A stretch of 16,807 nucleotides of DNA, taken from assembly GCA_026400425.1 (NCBI GenBank), contig JAPLPC010000471.1, positions 1 to 16,807 on the forward strand, written 5' to 3'. The notes beneath the pieces were generated by a model. That model was not told the origin of the DNA. It did no database searches and worked only from the letters and a program-made list of their open reading frames with translations. Below are positions 7,415 to 15,410 of this stretch, piece after piece. The position numbers and the translations under genes were made by a program. Position 1 is the first letter of the stretch. Each line of letters opens with the position of its first letter. Source of the DNA: Hyphomicrobiales bacterium (GTDB taxonomy: Bacteria; Pseudomonadota; Alphaproteobacteria; Rhizobiales; Xanthobacteraceae).

Positions 7415-8731
7415 CTAGCCCAGCGAAACCTTCTCCAGCGCATCACGCGTCGCCTTGGCATGGTGCAGGCGACCGGCCACTGCTCGCACCTTGCGCGGCG
7501 ACGCCATCCAGACCGCCATTGTCGCCAGCATGGCAACGACGATGCCGAACGCAAAAGCCGGCGTGTAGGTGCCGTAATGATCATGCAACACGCCGGTCAC
7601 CAGCGGACCTGCCGCGCCGCCTGCGAGCGCCGCCAGCATCAGCGTGCCGAAAATGCTGCCGAAGTGCTCGCCCTGGAAGATTTCCAGCACCACGGCTCCC
7701 ATGATCGAGGTGACGCCATAGCCGAGCAGCCCCTGCGAAATCACCATGACATACACCAGCGCCATGCTCGGCACATATTCGAGCGCGATCAGCGCGGCGA
7801 AACAGATGGCAAAGCCGACGCCGCTCACCGTCCATACCCATTCGCGGCCGATGCGATCGGACAGATGGCCAAGAAAAATCTGGCCGGGCACGCCAAACAG
7901 GCTGACCATGCCGAGAGCCCATGCGGCGATCGCCGGCGAGAAGCCGAGATCGAGCAGATATTTGGTCTGATGGACCTGAACGGCGTACCAGGAATACAGA
8001 CCGCCGAATAACCCCATCGCCAGCCACCAGAAGCGCGAGGTGCGCATCGCGCGAGCCAGCGTCCAATCGACGCTCGCCCAAGCCGGATCGACGACGTTGG
8101 AGAAAGGCGTGGCCGACGATCGCTGCGCAGAATCGCCGTCCGGCAGCAGTCCCATATCCTGCGGCCGTTTGCGCAGCAGGAGATTGATCGGCACCAGCAC
8201 GACCAACACGACGACGCCGACGGACGTGCAGGCCGTGCGCCAGCCGGTCTGCTCGATCATCAACTGCACCCAGGGCAGCAACGTCACCGAACCGATCCCG
8301 ACACCAGCGAAGGCGATGCCGGTCGCCAACCCGCGTTTGCGGCTGAACCAGTTCGGCAGGAACAGCGATTGCCCGGAATAGCCGAGACAAACGCTGCCGG
8401 CGCCGACGAGGACGCCGATGGTGAGATAAAGGTGCCATGGCTCGGTGGTCAGCGGCGCCAGCAGAAGACCCGTGCCCATCAGCACGGTGCCGAGTTCCAT
8501 CACCGCGCGCGGGCCACCGCGGTCCATCAGCTTGCCCATCAACGGGCTCATGATGGCAGAGACGAAAAATCCGAACGAAAATGCCCCGGCCGTCACGCCG
8601 CGGTCCCAACCGAATTCAGAGAGAATGGGCGGAAAGAAAAGCGAGAATGACGTCCGGGCGTTGACGCCGATCGCCATCGTCACGAAGGTCACGGCGACGA
8701 TGACCCAACCATAGAAGAACGGCAGCCGCAT
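7415..8731 (-). CDS. MFS transporter, monocarboxylate/oxalate-formate antiporter-like
   Basis: This 438-aa inner-membrane protein has about 12 hydrophobic helices in two halves, with a charged central loop near residues 190-225 (RKRPQDMGLLPDGDS). The start MRLPFFYGWVIVAVTF, the loop LMDRGGPRAVMELG after the second helix, and the second-half loop FLGHLSDRIGREWVW are typical of MFS members of the OFA/monocarboxylate type. Substrates are usually small organic acids. The ATG at 8731 has an AAAAGG about ten bases upstream. The upstream neighbour on the same strand, 206 bp away, encodes a D-lactate-type dehydrogenase, suggesting lactate, glycolate or a related 2-hydroxyacid as cargo; this is inference from context. 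A well-spaced promoter with an inverted repeat over its -10 box suggests independent regulation. Confidence 0.88.
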   Translation of the reverse strand: MRLPFFYGWVIVAVTFVTMAIGVNARTSFSLFFPPILSEFGWDRGVTAGAFSFGFFVSAIMSPLMGKLMDRGGPRAVMELGTVLMGTGLLLAPLTTEPWHLYLTIGVLVGAGSVCLGYSGQSLFLPNWFSRKRGLATGIAFAGVGIGSVTLLPWVQLMIEQTGWRTACTSVGVVVLVVLVPINLLLRKRPQDMGLLPDGDSAQRSSATPFSNVVDPAWASVDWTLARAMRTSRFWWLAMGLFGGLYSWYAVQVHQTKYLLDLGFSPAIAAWALGMVSLFGVPGQIFLGHLSDRIGREWVWTVSGVGFAICFAALIALEYVPSMALVYVMVISQGLLGYGVTSIMGAVVLEIFQGEHFGSIFGTLMLAALAGGAAGPLVTGVLHDHYGTYTPAFAFGIVVAMLATMAVWMASPRKVRAVAGRLHHAKATRDALEKVSLG

Positions 8732-8823
8732 TGGCTGATGCCTTTTCTTGGACGCTTGAGCGTCGTTTCCAGGTGCTCGGGCAGCCCAGCCACGAACGCA
8801 ATATCTACCTGCATTTAATTAAG

Positions 8824-8842
8824 ATGCACCTTATAGGTGCAT
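8824..8842. promoter_or_regulatory. Inverted repeat over the -10 box of the MFS gene promoter (candidate operator)
   Basis: ATGCACC (8824-8830) and GGTGCAT (8836-8842) form perfect 7-bp arms around TTATA. A third TGCAT half-site at 8810-8814 keeps an exact 14-base register with those at 8824 and 8838. The repeat covers the proposed -10 element, the classical place for a repressor site. On the minus strand the same hairpin is followed by an AT-rich run, so weak termination of the upstream dehydrogenase transcript is an alternative reading. Confidence 0.45.
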
Positions 8843-8858
8843 GCTCAGCACTGGTCTA
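8830..8858 (-). promoter_or_regulatory. Sigma-70-type promoter candidate for the MFS transporter
   Basis: On the minus strand TAGACC (8853-8858) and TATAAG (8830-8835) are separated by exactly 17 bases, about 100 bp upstream of the transporter ATG. The -10 matches the consensus at five of six positions and the -35 at four of six. The -35 overlaps GTCTATAC (8854-8861), which fits the GntR-family operator core GTMTAKAC. Confidence 0.45.
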
Positions 8859-8937
8859 TACGACAATAGATGGCTTGGCGATGAAATCAGCGCGAAAAGC
8901 CAGGGCAGCGTTGTTGCCAACCTTGCGTCCGACCTCG

Positions 8938-10353
8938 TCAGGCTTGCGGCAAGATCTTGCCGGGATTGAAGATGTTGTCCGGGTCGAGTGCGTGCTTGAT
9001 GGCACGCATGGCGTCGAGCGCCTCGGTGCCGAGCTCGGCCTTGAGATATTTCTGCTTGCCCTGGCCGATGCCATGTTCGCCGGTACACGTGCCGCCCATG
9101 GCCTGCGCGCGTTTGACGAGACGATGCATGAATTCTTCGGCACGAGCGATCTCGGCGGGATCGTTGCGATCGCAGACCAGCGAGCAATGAAAATTGCCAT
9201 CGCCGACATGGCCGACGATCGGCGACAGCAGATCGAAGCGTTTGAGATCATCCTCGGTTTCGCCGACGCACTCGGCCAATTTCGAGATCGGCACGCAGAC
9301 GTCGGTGGCTGCCACTTCGGATCCCGGACGCAGACTCTTGACCGACCAATAGGCATCGTGGCGGGCCTGCCAGAGCTTGGTGCGGTCTTCCGGCTTGGTG
9401 GTCCAGGCAAAATCGCCGCCACCGCATTCGAGCGCGATGTCGCGAAAGCTCTTCGACTGTTCGGCGACCTCGGCGGCGCTGCCGTGGAACTCGAGGAGCA
9501 GCAGCGGCGTCTCGGGAAGCGTGAGCTTCGAATAGATATTACAGGCCCTCACCTGCGCCTCGTTCAGCAGTTCGATGCGCGCAACGGGAATGCCGGTCTG
9601 GATCGCGAGAATGGTGGCCTGGCAGGCGCCCTGCACGCTGGCGAACGAGCACGATGCGGCGGCGATCGTCTCCGGAATGCCGCGCAGCTTGATCGTCAAT
9701 TCGCTGATGATGCCAAGCGTGCCTTCGGCACCGACGAACAGATGCGTGAGGTCATAGCCGGCCGACGACTTCTTCGCCCGCGTGCCCGTATTGATGATCT
9801 CGCCGTCGGCGCGCACCACCTTCAGCGCCAGCACGTTGTCGCGCATCGTGCCGTAGCGCACGGCATTGGTGCCCGAAGCGCGCGTCGAAGCCATGCCGCC
9901 AAGCGACGCATCGGCGCCGGGATCGATAGGAAAAAACAGGCCCTGATCGCGGAGATTTTCGTTGAGCGCCTTGCGGGTGACGCCGGGCTGAATGACACAG
10001 TCGAGATCTTCGGAATGCACCGCGAGAATCTTGTTCATGTCGCGCAGGTCGATGCAGATGCCGCCGGCCGGCGCATTGACCTGCCCTTCCAGCGACGTGC
10101 CGGTGCCGAAGGCGATCACCGGAACCTTGTTGGCGGCGCAGATCCGCACGACGTCCTGGATATCAGCGGTTTCCTGCGCGAACACCACACCATCGGGCGG
10201 CTGGTTCGCGAGCCATGTGGTGGTGTGGCCATGCTGCTCGCGGACGGCCTGCGAGGTTACGAGCCTGTTGCCGAAGCGCGCTGCGAGCGCTTCCAGCGCA
10301 GACGCCAGCGCCGCCGGCGCAGGGCGCTTCACATTCGATTCGATGATACCCAC
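8938..10353 (-). CDS. FAD-linked D-2-hydroxyacid (D-lactate-type) dehydrogenase
   Basis: This 471-aa protein has the two-domain architecture of the GlcD/Dld/LDHD family: an N-terminal FAD_binding_4 (PCMH) domain and a C-terminal FAD-oxidase_C domain. Visible motifs are VPVIAFGTGTSLEGQVNAP (about 77-95), VIQPGVTRKALNE (120-132), DPGADASLGGMASTRASGTN (144-163), FVGAEGTLGIISE (206-218), the metal-site region GHVGDGNFH (381-389), GEHGIG (425-430) and DPDNIFNPGKIL (457-468). Members oxidise D-lactate, glycolate or similar 2-hydroxyacids, passing electrons to cytochrome c, quinone or an electron-transfer flavoprotein. The start is GTG at 10351-10353 with AAAGGGG just upstream. No GlcE or GlcF partner genes are next door, which favours a stand-alone D-lactate-type enzyme over glycolate oxidase. 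It diverges from the thioesterase gene across 81 bp, and the transporter lies downstream. Confidence 0.9.
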   Translation of the reverse strand: MGIIESNVKRPAPAALASALEALAARFGNRLVTSQAVREQHGHTTTWLANQPPDGVVFAQETADIQDVVRICAANKVPVIAFGTGTSLEGQVNAPAGGICIDLRDMNKILAVHSEDLDCVIQPGVTRKALNENLRDQGLFFPIDPGADASLGGMASTRASGTNAVRYGTMRDNVLALKVVRADGEIINTGTRAKKSSAGYDLTHLFVGAEGTLGIISELTIKLRGIPETIAAASCSFASVQGACQATILAIQTGIPVARIELLNEAQVRACNIYSKLTLPETPLLLLEFHGSAAEVAEQSKSFRDIALECGGGDFAWTTKPEDRTKLWQARHDAYWSVKSLRPGSEVAATDVCVPISKLAECVGETEDDLKRFDLLSPIVGHVGDGNFHCSLVCDRNDPAEIARAEEFMHRLVKRAQAMGGTCTGEHGIGQGKQKYLKAELGTEALDAMRAIKHALDPDNIFNPGKILPQA

Positions 10354-10434
10354 GATTGCCCCTTTCGACGGGGCCAGACCGTGGCAAAGCTTGTATAAGC
10401 GGTCAAGAGACGTGATGAGGAACAGGGATCAGGA

Positions 10435-10941
10435 ATGACCGAATTCAACCAAGCGCTGCGCCGGACCGAGATGTTCAAATCCTCGATCATGCAGATCGAG
10501 CCCGGCTGGATCGATTATAACGGCCATCTCAACATGGCCTATTATAATGTTCTGTTCGATCGGGCGGTGGATGAACTCTGGCTGCAGATCGGCATCGGGC
10601 CGGGCTATCTGAAGGAGCGCAACAATTCGACGTTCACGGCGGAATGCCATGTCCGCTACGTCCGCGAGATCCATCTCGGCGATCCGGCGCAAGTCTCGGT
10701 CCTCGTGGTCGCTGCCGACCAGAAACGCATTCACACCTACAAGGAATTGCGCCACGCCACCGAAGGGTGGCTGTCGGCTACATCGGAAAACATGTCGCTG
10801 CACATGGATATGACGGCCCGGAAAGTCGCATCGTTCCCGCCGGATATCCTGGCGAACGTACGGGCGCTGGCGGAGGCACATGCCGGGCTGGAACGCCCCC
10901 CCGTTATCGGCCGTGGCATCGCGATGCCGGCCAAAAAGTAG
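10435..10941 (+). CDS. Hotdog-fold acyl-CoA thioesterase family protein
   Basis: This 168-aa protein belongs to the 4-hydroxybenzoyl-CoA thioesterase-like hotdog group. The segment PGWIDYNGHLNMAYYNVLFD (about 23-42) contains the Asp and GHLN that define the active-site region of this group. The ECHVRYVREIHLGDPAQVSV stretch is the central-helix/strand region. This subtype resembles the thioesterase partner domain found with carnitine dehydrogenases (betainyl-CoA thioesterases), but no carnitine genes are visible here, so the substrate is open. The ATG at 10435 is preceded by GAGGAACAGGG (10417-10426), a loose but adequate ribosome site. A later Met at codon 13 is an alternative start. A TATAAG hexamer at 10394-10399 may be the -10 box. 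A palindromic repeat begins 17 bases after the stop. Confidence 0.85.
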   Translation: MTEFNQALRRTEMFKSSIMQIEPGWIDYNGHLNMAYYNVLFDRAVDELWLQIGIGPGYLKERNNSTFTAECHVRYVREIHLGDPAQVSVLVVAADQKRIHTYKELRHATEGWLSATSENMSLHMDMTARKVASFPPDILANVRALAEAHAGLERPPVIGRGIAMPAKK

Positions 10942-10958
10942 TTCTAATCACGCGTGCT

Positions 10959-11023
10959 ATCACGAGAGCGACGAGGCAATCCAGTTAGCTCGTGCCGCTG
11001 GAACGCTCCGTCGCTCCGTGATG
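10959..11023. repeat. Intergenic palindromic repeat (Bradyrhizobiaceae type), copy 1
   Basis: The left arm (10959-10984) contains GAGCGACGAGGCAATCCAG and the right arm (10998-11023) contains CTGGAACGCTCCGTCGCTC. They form an imperfect long hairpin flanked by TCACG/CGTGA. GCAATCCAG-centred palindromes of this sort are scattered through Bradyrhizobiaceae intergenic regions. It lies between the thioesterase stop and the DUF1328 stop, where the RNA hairpin could separate the two converging transcripts. Confidence 0.65.
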
Positions 11024-11032
11024 ACGACCAGG

Positions 11033-11212
11033 TCAGACTCGGTTTCCGCGACCGCGGACAAGGCCGACCACGGCCGAGATCAGGAACAGCACGATGGCGA
11101 TAAAGAAGATCGCCTTGGCGATTTCGATCGATGCGCCGGCAACGCCGCCGAAACCGAGGACGCCGGCGATCAAGGCGATGACGTACCTCAGTTGCGGTTG
11201 TTCGGTTGGCAA
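11033..11212 (-). pseudogene. DUF1328 (YtjA-like) small membrane protein with abnormal N-terminus
   Basis: From 11182 to the TGA at 11033-11035 the minus strand encodes VIALIAGVLGFGG, then a stretch with ASIEIAKAIFFIAIVLF and finally VGLVRGRGNRV. This is the conserved body of DUF1328/YtjA proteins (about 53 aa, two membrane helices). In relatives, VIALIAG is preceded by roughly nine mostly hydrophobic residues starting at Met. Here it is preceded by the polar PTEQPQLRY, and no ATG or GTG occurs before the in-frame stop at 11246-11248. The only alternative starts are TTG at 11210-11212 or CTG at 11189-11191, both without a ribosome site. Either the 5' end was replaced or deleted, or a non-canonical start is used with a shortened first helix. 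The intact remainder suggests a recent event. Confidence 0.55.
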
Positions 11213-11252
11213 TTCGTTGCGCGGGTTCTGATGTTGCGCTCGATGTCAAGAC

Positions 11253-11277
11253 AAGACATTCGCAAACTGAAAGTTCC
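11253..11277 (-). promoter_or_regulatory. Degenerate EcfG-like promoter upstream of the DUF1328 remnant
   Basis: On the minus strand GGAAC (11273-11277) is followed after 16 bases by TCTT (11253-11256). The -35 matches the EcfG consensus exactly, but the -10 matches CGTT at only two of four positions. It lies about 60 bp upstream of the DUF1328 reading frame, the right place for its former promoter. This could be chance. Confidence 0.2.
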
Positions 11278-11462
11278 CGACCAAATACCGTCGCCATCCG
11301 CGGAAGCGGGTGCCGGCGTCGCCCAGATTGCAGGGTCGGATGGGGCCCATGCGGGGATAAGTCTGTCGCCACCGCCGGGGCGCCCCTATATGCCCTTCAA
11401 TCCTGCTATGAAGGCTCCTCCTTGAGGCCCCGCGGTGTCAGCGTGGGCGGAATACGATTCGC

Positions 11463-13997
11463 ATGACTGAAGCACGCAAAATGCCCGCCAATGACCTCCC
11501 CACCTATCAGCCCGTGGCGGGCGGCATCGCTGCGCGCGCCCGCGCCGCCGCGGCACCTGCGCCTTATCTCGACAATCTCAATCCCGAGCAGCGCGACGCC
11601 GTCGAGACCCTCGACGGCCCGGTGCTCGTGCTGGCCGGCGCCGGCACCGGCAAGACCAAGGTGCTGACCTCGCGCATCGCGCATATCCTCTCCACCGGCC
11701 GCGCCCGCCCCAACGAAATTCTGTCGGTGACCTTCACCAACAAGGCCGCACGCGAGATGAAGCACCGTCTCGGCATCATGCTCGGTCAGGCGGTCGAGGG
11801 CATGCCGTGGCTCGGCACCTTCCACTCCATTGGCGGCCGCATCCTGCGCCACCATGCCGAGCTGGTGCAGCTGAAGTCGAACTTCACGGTGCTCGACACC
11901 GACGACCAGATCCGTCTGCTCAAGCAGTTGCTGTCGGCCGAGAACATCGACGACAAGCGCTGGCCGGCGCGCATGCTGGCGGGCCTGATCGACGGCTGGA
12001 AAAATCGCGGCCTGACGCCGGCGCAGGTGCCCTCCGGCGAGGCCGCAGTGTTCGGCAATGGCAAGGGCGGCAAGCTCTACAAGGATTATCAGGACCGGCT
12101 GAAGACGCTCAATGCCGCCGACTTCGGCGATCTGCTGCTGGAATGCATCCGCCTGTTTCGCGAACAACCTGACGTGCTGAAATCCTACCAGTCGCGTTTC
12201 AAATACATACTCGTCGACGAGTATCAGGACACGAATGTCGCGCAGTATCTGTGGCTGCGGCTGCTGTCGCAGACGGCCACGATCGCGCAGAGCTCAGGCC
12301 TCTCCGCCACCTCTCCTCTCCGCGAGCAGGTCATCGCGCGCAGCGCGGCGGATGAGGAGAACGCTCTGAATGCGTCGGCGTCAGCGGCGCCCCCTCTCCC
12401 CGTAAAGGACGGCGAGAGGGAGCAGAAAAACACCCGCAACATCTGTTGCGTCGGCGACGACGATCAGTCGATCTATGGCTGGCGCGGCGCCGAGGTGGAT
12501 AACATCCTGCGCTTCGAACACGATTTTCCCGGCGCCAAGGTGATCCGACTCGAGCGCAATTATCGCTCGACGGGGCATATTTTGGCCGCCGCCTCGCATC
12601 TGATCGCGCATAACGAAGGCCGGCTCGGCAAGACATTGCGCACCGAGGACGAGGACGGCGAGAAGGTCACCGTCACCGGTGCATGGGATTCCGAAGAGGA
12701 AGCCCGCGGCGTCGGCGAAGAGATCGAACAGCTGCAGCGCGAGGGGCACAAGCTCAACGACGTCGCCATTCTGGTGCGCGCCTCGTTCCAGATGCGCGAA
12801 TTCGAAGACCGCTTCGTCACCCTCGGCCTGCCCTATCGCGTGATCGGCGGCCCTCGATTTTATGAGCGCGCCGAAATCCGCGATGCGCTGGCCTATCTGC
12901 GCGTGATCAATTCGCCAGCCGACGATCTCGCCTTCGAGCGCATCGTCAATGTGCCGAAAAGAGGTTTGGGCGATGCCACCGTGCAGATGCTGCACGATCA
13001 TGCCCGCCGCCGCCGGATCCCGCTGTCGGAAGCGGCAAGGCAGGTGGTCGAGACCGACGAGATGAAGCCGAAGGCGCGCGGCTCACTGCGCGACCTGATG
13101 CTGAACTTCGAGCGCTGGCGCAAGCAGATGGACGTGGTGCCGCATACCGAACTGGCCGAGACCGTGCTCGACGAGAGCGGCTATACCGAGATGTGGCAGA
13201 AGGACCGCTCGGCCGATGCCGCCGGCCGCCTCGAAAACCTCAAGGAGCTGGTGCGCTCCATGGAGGAATTCGAGAACCTGCAGGGATTTTTGGAACACAT
13301 CTCGCTGGTGATGGACCGCGAAGGTGCGGCCGACGAGGATGCAGTGTCGCTGATGACACTACATTCGGCCAAGGGACTGGAATTCGACAACGTGTTTCTA
13401 CCCGGCTGGGAGGAAGGCTTATTCCCGCATCAGCGCGCGCTCGACGAGCAGGGTCGCGCCGGCCTCGAGGAGGAACGCCGCCTCGCCCATGTCGGCATCA
13501 CCCGCGCCCGCAAGCGCGCCAAACTATACTTCGCCACTAATCGCCGCATCCACGGCACCTGGAACACGACGATGCCGTCGCGCTTTCTCGATGAATTGCC
13601 GGCGGCGAATGTGGAGATCACGGAATCCAAAGGTGGCTCCGGCTGGGGCGGCGCCGGCGGCTATGGCTCGTCGCGCTTCGACAATCTGGAAGCTTTCGGC
13701 TCGACCTATTCCACTCCCGGGTGGCAGCGCGCGCAGCAACAGCGCGCCCGCAGCAGCGGCGGTGGCTTCGGTGACAGTTTCGGCGGCGCCGCTGCAAAAA
13801 AACGCCCGATGGTGATCGAAGGCGAACTGGTCGCGAAATCCACCGGCACCGACTCCGATTTCACGCTGAGCCAGCGCGTCTTCCATCAGAAATTCGGCTA
13901 CGGGCACATCACCAAGATCGACGGCAACAAGCTCACCATTACCTTTGACAAGGCGGGCGAGAAGAAAGTCGTCGATAGTTTCGTGGAGCCGGCCTGA
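11463..13997 (+). CDS. uvrD: UvrD/PcrA/Rep-family ATP-dependent DNA helicase
   Basis: This 844-aa SF1A 3'-5' helicase acts in nucleotide-excision and mismatch repair and in clearing replication forks. Helicase motifs appear in order: Walker A GAGTGKT (59-65), VTFTNKAAREM, Walker B VDEYQDTN (251-258), CCVGDDDQSIYGWRGA (328-343), RLERNYRSTGHIL, LMTLHSAKGLEFDNVFLPGW and EEERRLAHVGITRARK. A Gly/Ser/Gln-rich linker then leads to the PcrA/UvrD C-terminal module ending FDKAGEKKVVDSFVEPA. It is longer than usual mainly because about 53 residues (271-323) lie between motif II and motif III, where homologues such as E. coli UvrD have only a few. This insert is encoded by palindromic repeat-like DNA. 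The ATG at 11463 has a weak GGGCGGA upstream, and Met7 is an alternative start. The HicB-like gene follows after 2 bp. Confidence 0.94.
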   Translation: MTEARKMPANDLPTYQPVAGGIAARARAAAAPAPYLDNLNPEQRDAVETLDGPVLVLAGAGTGKTKVLTSRIAHILSTGRARPNEILSVTFTNKAAREMKHRLGIMLGQAVEGMPWLGTFHSIGGRILRHHAELVQLKSNFTVLDTDDQIRLLKQLLSAENIDDKRWPARMLAGLIDGWKNRGLTPAQVPSGEAAVFGNGKGGKLYKDYQDRLKTLNAADFGDLLLECIRLFREQPDVLKSYQSRFKYILVDEYQDTNVAQYLWLRLLSQTATIAQSSGLSATSPLREQVIARSAADEENALNASASAAPPLPVKDGEREQKNTRNICCVGDDDQSIYGWRGAEVDNILRFEHDFPGAKVIRLERNYRSTGHILAAASHLIAHNEGRLGKTLRTEDEDGEKVTVTGAWDSEEEARGVGEEIEQLQREGHKLNDVAILVRASFQMREFEDRFVTLGLPYRVIGGPRFYERAEIRDALAYLRVINSPADDLAFERIVNVPKRGLGDATVQMLHDHARRRRIPLSEAARQVVETDEMKPKARGSLRDLMLNFERWRKQMDVVPHTELAETVLDESGYTEMWQKDRSADAAGRLENLKELVRSMEEFENLQGFLEHISLVMDREGAADEDAVSLMTLHSAKGLEFDNVFLPGWEEGLFPHQRALDEQGRAGLEEERRLAHVGITRARKRAKLYFATNRRIHGTWNTTMPSRFLDELPAANVEITESKGGSGWGGAGGYGSSRFDNLEAFGSTYSTPGWQRAQQQRARSSGGGFGDSFGGAAAKKRPMVIEGELVAKSTGTDSDFTLSQRVFHQKFGYGHITKIDGNKLTITFDKAGEKKVVDSFVEPA
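12273..12431. repeat. Palindromic repeat-like insertion inside the uvrD reading frame
   Basis: About 159 bp (53 codons, in frame) interrupts the helicase between motifs II and III. It contains two inverted repeats. The first pairs CTCCTCTCCGC (12313-12323) with GCGGATGAGGAG (12348-12359), with GCGCGCAGCGCG between. The second pairs CCCTCTC (12392-12398) with GAGAGGG (12414-12420) around CCCGT and ACGGC. Both look like the CCTCTCCCC...GAGAGG and CTCATCCGCCGCG intergenic palindromes common in Bradyrhizobiaceae. Exact borders are approximate. Confidence 0.65.
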
Positions 13998-13999
13998 TC

Positions 14000-14278
14000 A
14001 TGCCGACCTATCTCGCGGTGATCCGCAAACATGACGACGGCAGCTTTCGCGTCAGCTTCCCCGATCTGCCCGGCCTGTTCACCTCCGGCGATACGCTGGA
14101 CGAAGCCATCGACGAAGCCGTCGAGACGCTGGAAGACGTGGCCGAGAACTGGGTCAATGCCGACGGCTCGACCACACTGCCGAAACCGCGCACGATCGAC
14201 GAACTGAGCGCCGATCCGGCCTTCGCGGACGCCGCAGATGGGGCGACGATCGCGGAGATCGATTACACGCCTGCCTAG
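14000..14278 (+). CDS. HicB-like antitoxin-family protein, no HicA partner
   Basis: This 92-aa protein begins with YLAVIRKHDDGSFRVSFPDL, the partial RNase-H-like fold of HicB-type proteins. PGLFTSGDTLDEAIDEAVETLEDVAENW follows, with the usual PG-G-T-EEA pattern. In HicAB modules HicB neutralises the small RNA-cleaving toxin HicA. Here no HicA-like frame (about 60 aa with a dsRBD-like fold) lies on either side. The protein also lacks an obvious C-terminal DNA-binding domain: the tail is acidic (DEL, DAADGATIAEIDY). It starts 2 bp after the uvrD stop, so it is probably co-transcribed and translationally coupled with uvrD. It may be a solitary HicB with another role, or it may protect against a HicA encoded elsewhere. 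Confidence 0.85.
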   Translation: MPTYLAVIRKHDDGSFRVSFPDLPGLFTSGDTLDEAIDEAVETLEDVAENWVNADGSTTLPKPRTIDELSADPAFADAADGATIAEIDYTPA

Positions 14279-14363
14279 CCGTCATTGCCAACAAGCGAAG
14301 CAATCCAGCTCTTTTTTGCCACGCCATCAGGATTGCTTCGTCGCTGCGCTTCTCGCAAAGACG
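14279..14363. repeat. Intergenic palindromic repeat (Bradyrhizobiaceae type), copy 2
   Basis: Perfect 11-bp arms CGAAGCAATCC (14296-14306) and GGATTGCTTCG (14330-14340) are flanked by imperfect outer arms, GTCATTGC at 14281 and GCAAAGACG at 14355. It starts directly after the hicB-like stop codon and shares the GCAATCCAG core with the copy at 10959. It may stabilise or end the uvrD-hicB transcript. Confidence 0.75.
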
Positions 14364-14402
14364 ACAATTCTGGTTCGCCGAGGCAATTCTTCTCTTCAGC
14401 CA

Positions 14403-14431
14403 TTGCCGCTGGAGCACATGGTTCCTATCTG
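14403..14431 (+). promoter_or_regulatory. Weak sigma-70-like promoter candidate for the ABC exporter genes
   Basis: TTGCCG (14403-14408) and TATCTG (14426-14431) are separated by 17 bases and lie about 58 bp upstream of the ATP-binding gene. Match quality is modest (four and three of six). The position after the repeat and before the gene is what makes it worth noting. Confidence 0.25.
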
Positions 14432-14488
14432 TGTCATCCCGCCGCATGTTTCTTCTATTGTGTCCCTCTGCTTCGCGCGAATGCCTGC

Positions 14489-15409
<921 letters not shown>

Positions 15410-15410
15410 C

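Noticed and set aside
8731..10398. A long 555-codon open frame on the plus strand across the FAD dehydrogenase
   Set aside because: It is antisense to a clearly recognised enzyme, is His/Arg/Gly-rich without any known motif, and follows from high GC content.
10389..10400. GCTT-GTAT-AAGC in the divergent dehydrogenase-thioesterase region as a GntR-type operator
   Set aside because: Arms are only 4 bp and the centre is asymmetric; more likely just a -10-like TATAAG.
11406..13001. Long minus-strand frames across uvrD (11406-12167, 12381-13001)
   Set aside because: They run antisense to helicase motifs and have low-complexity composition typical of shadow frames.
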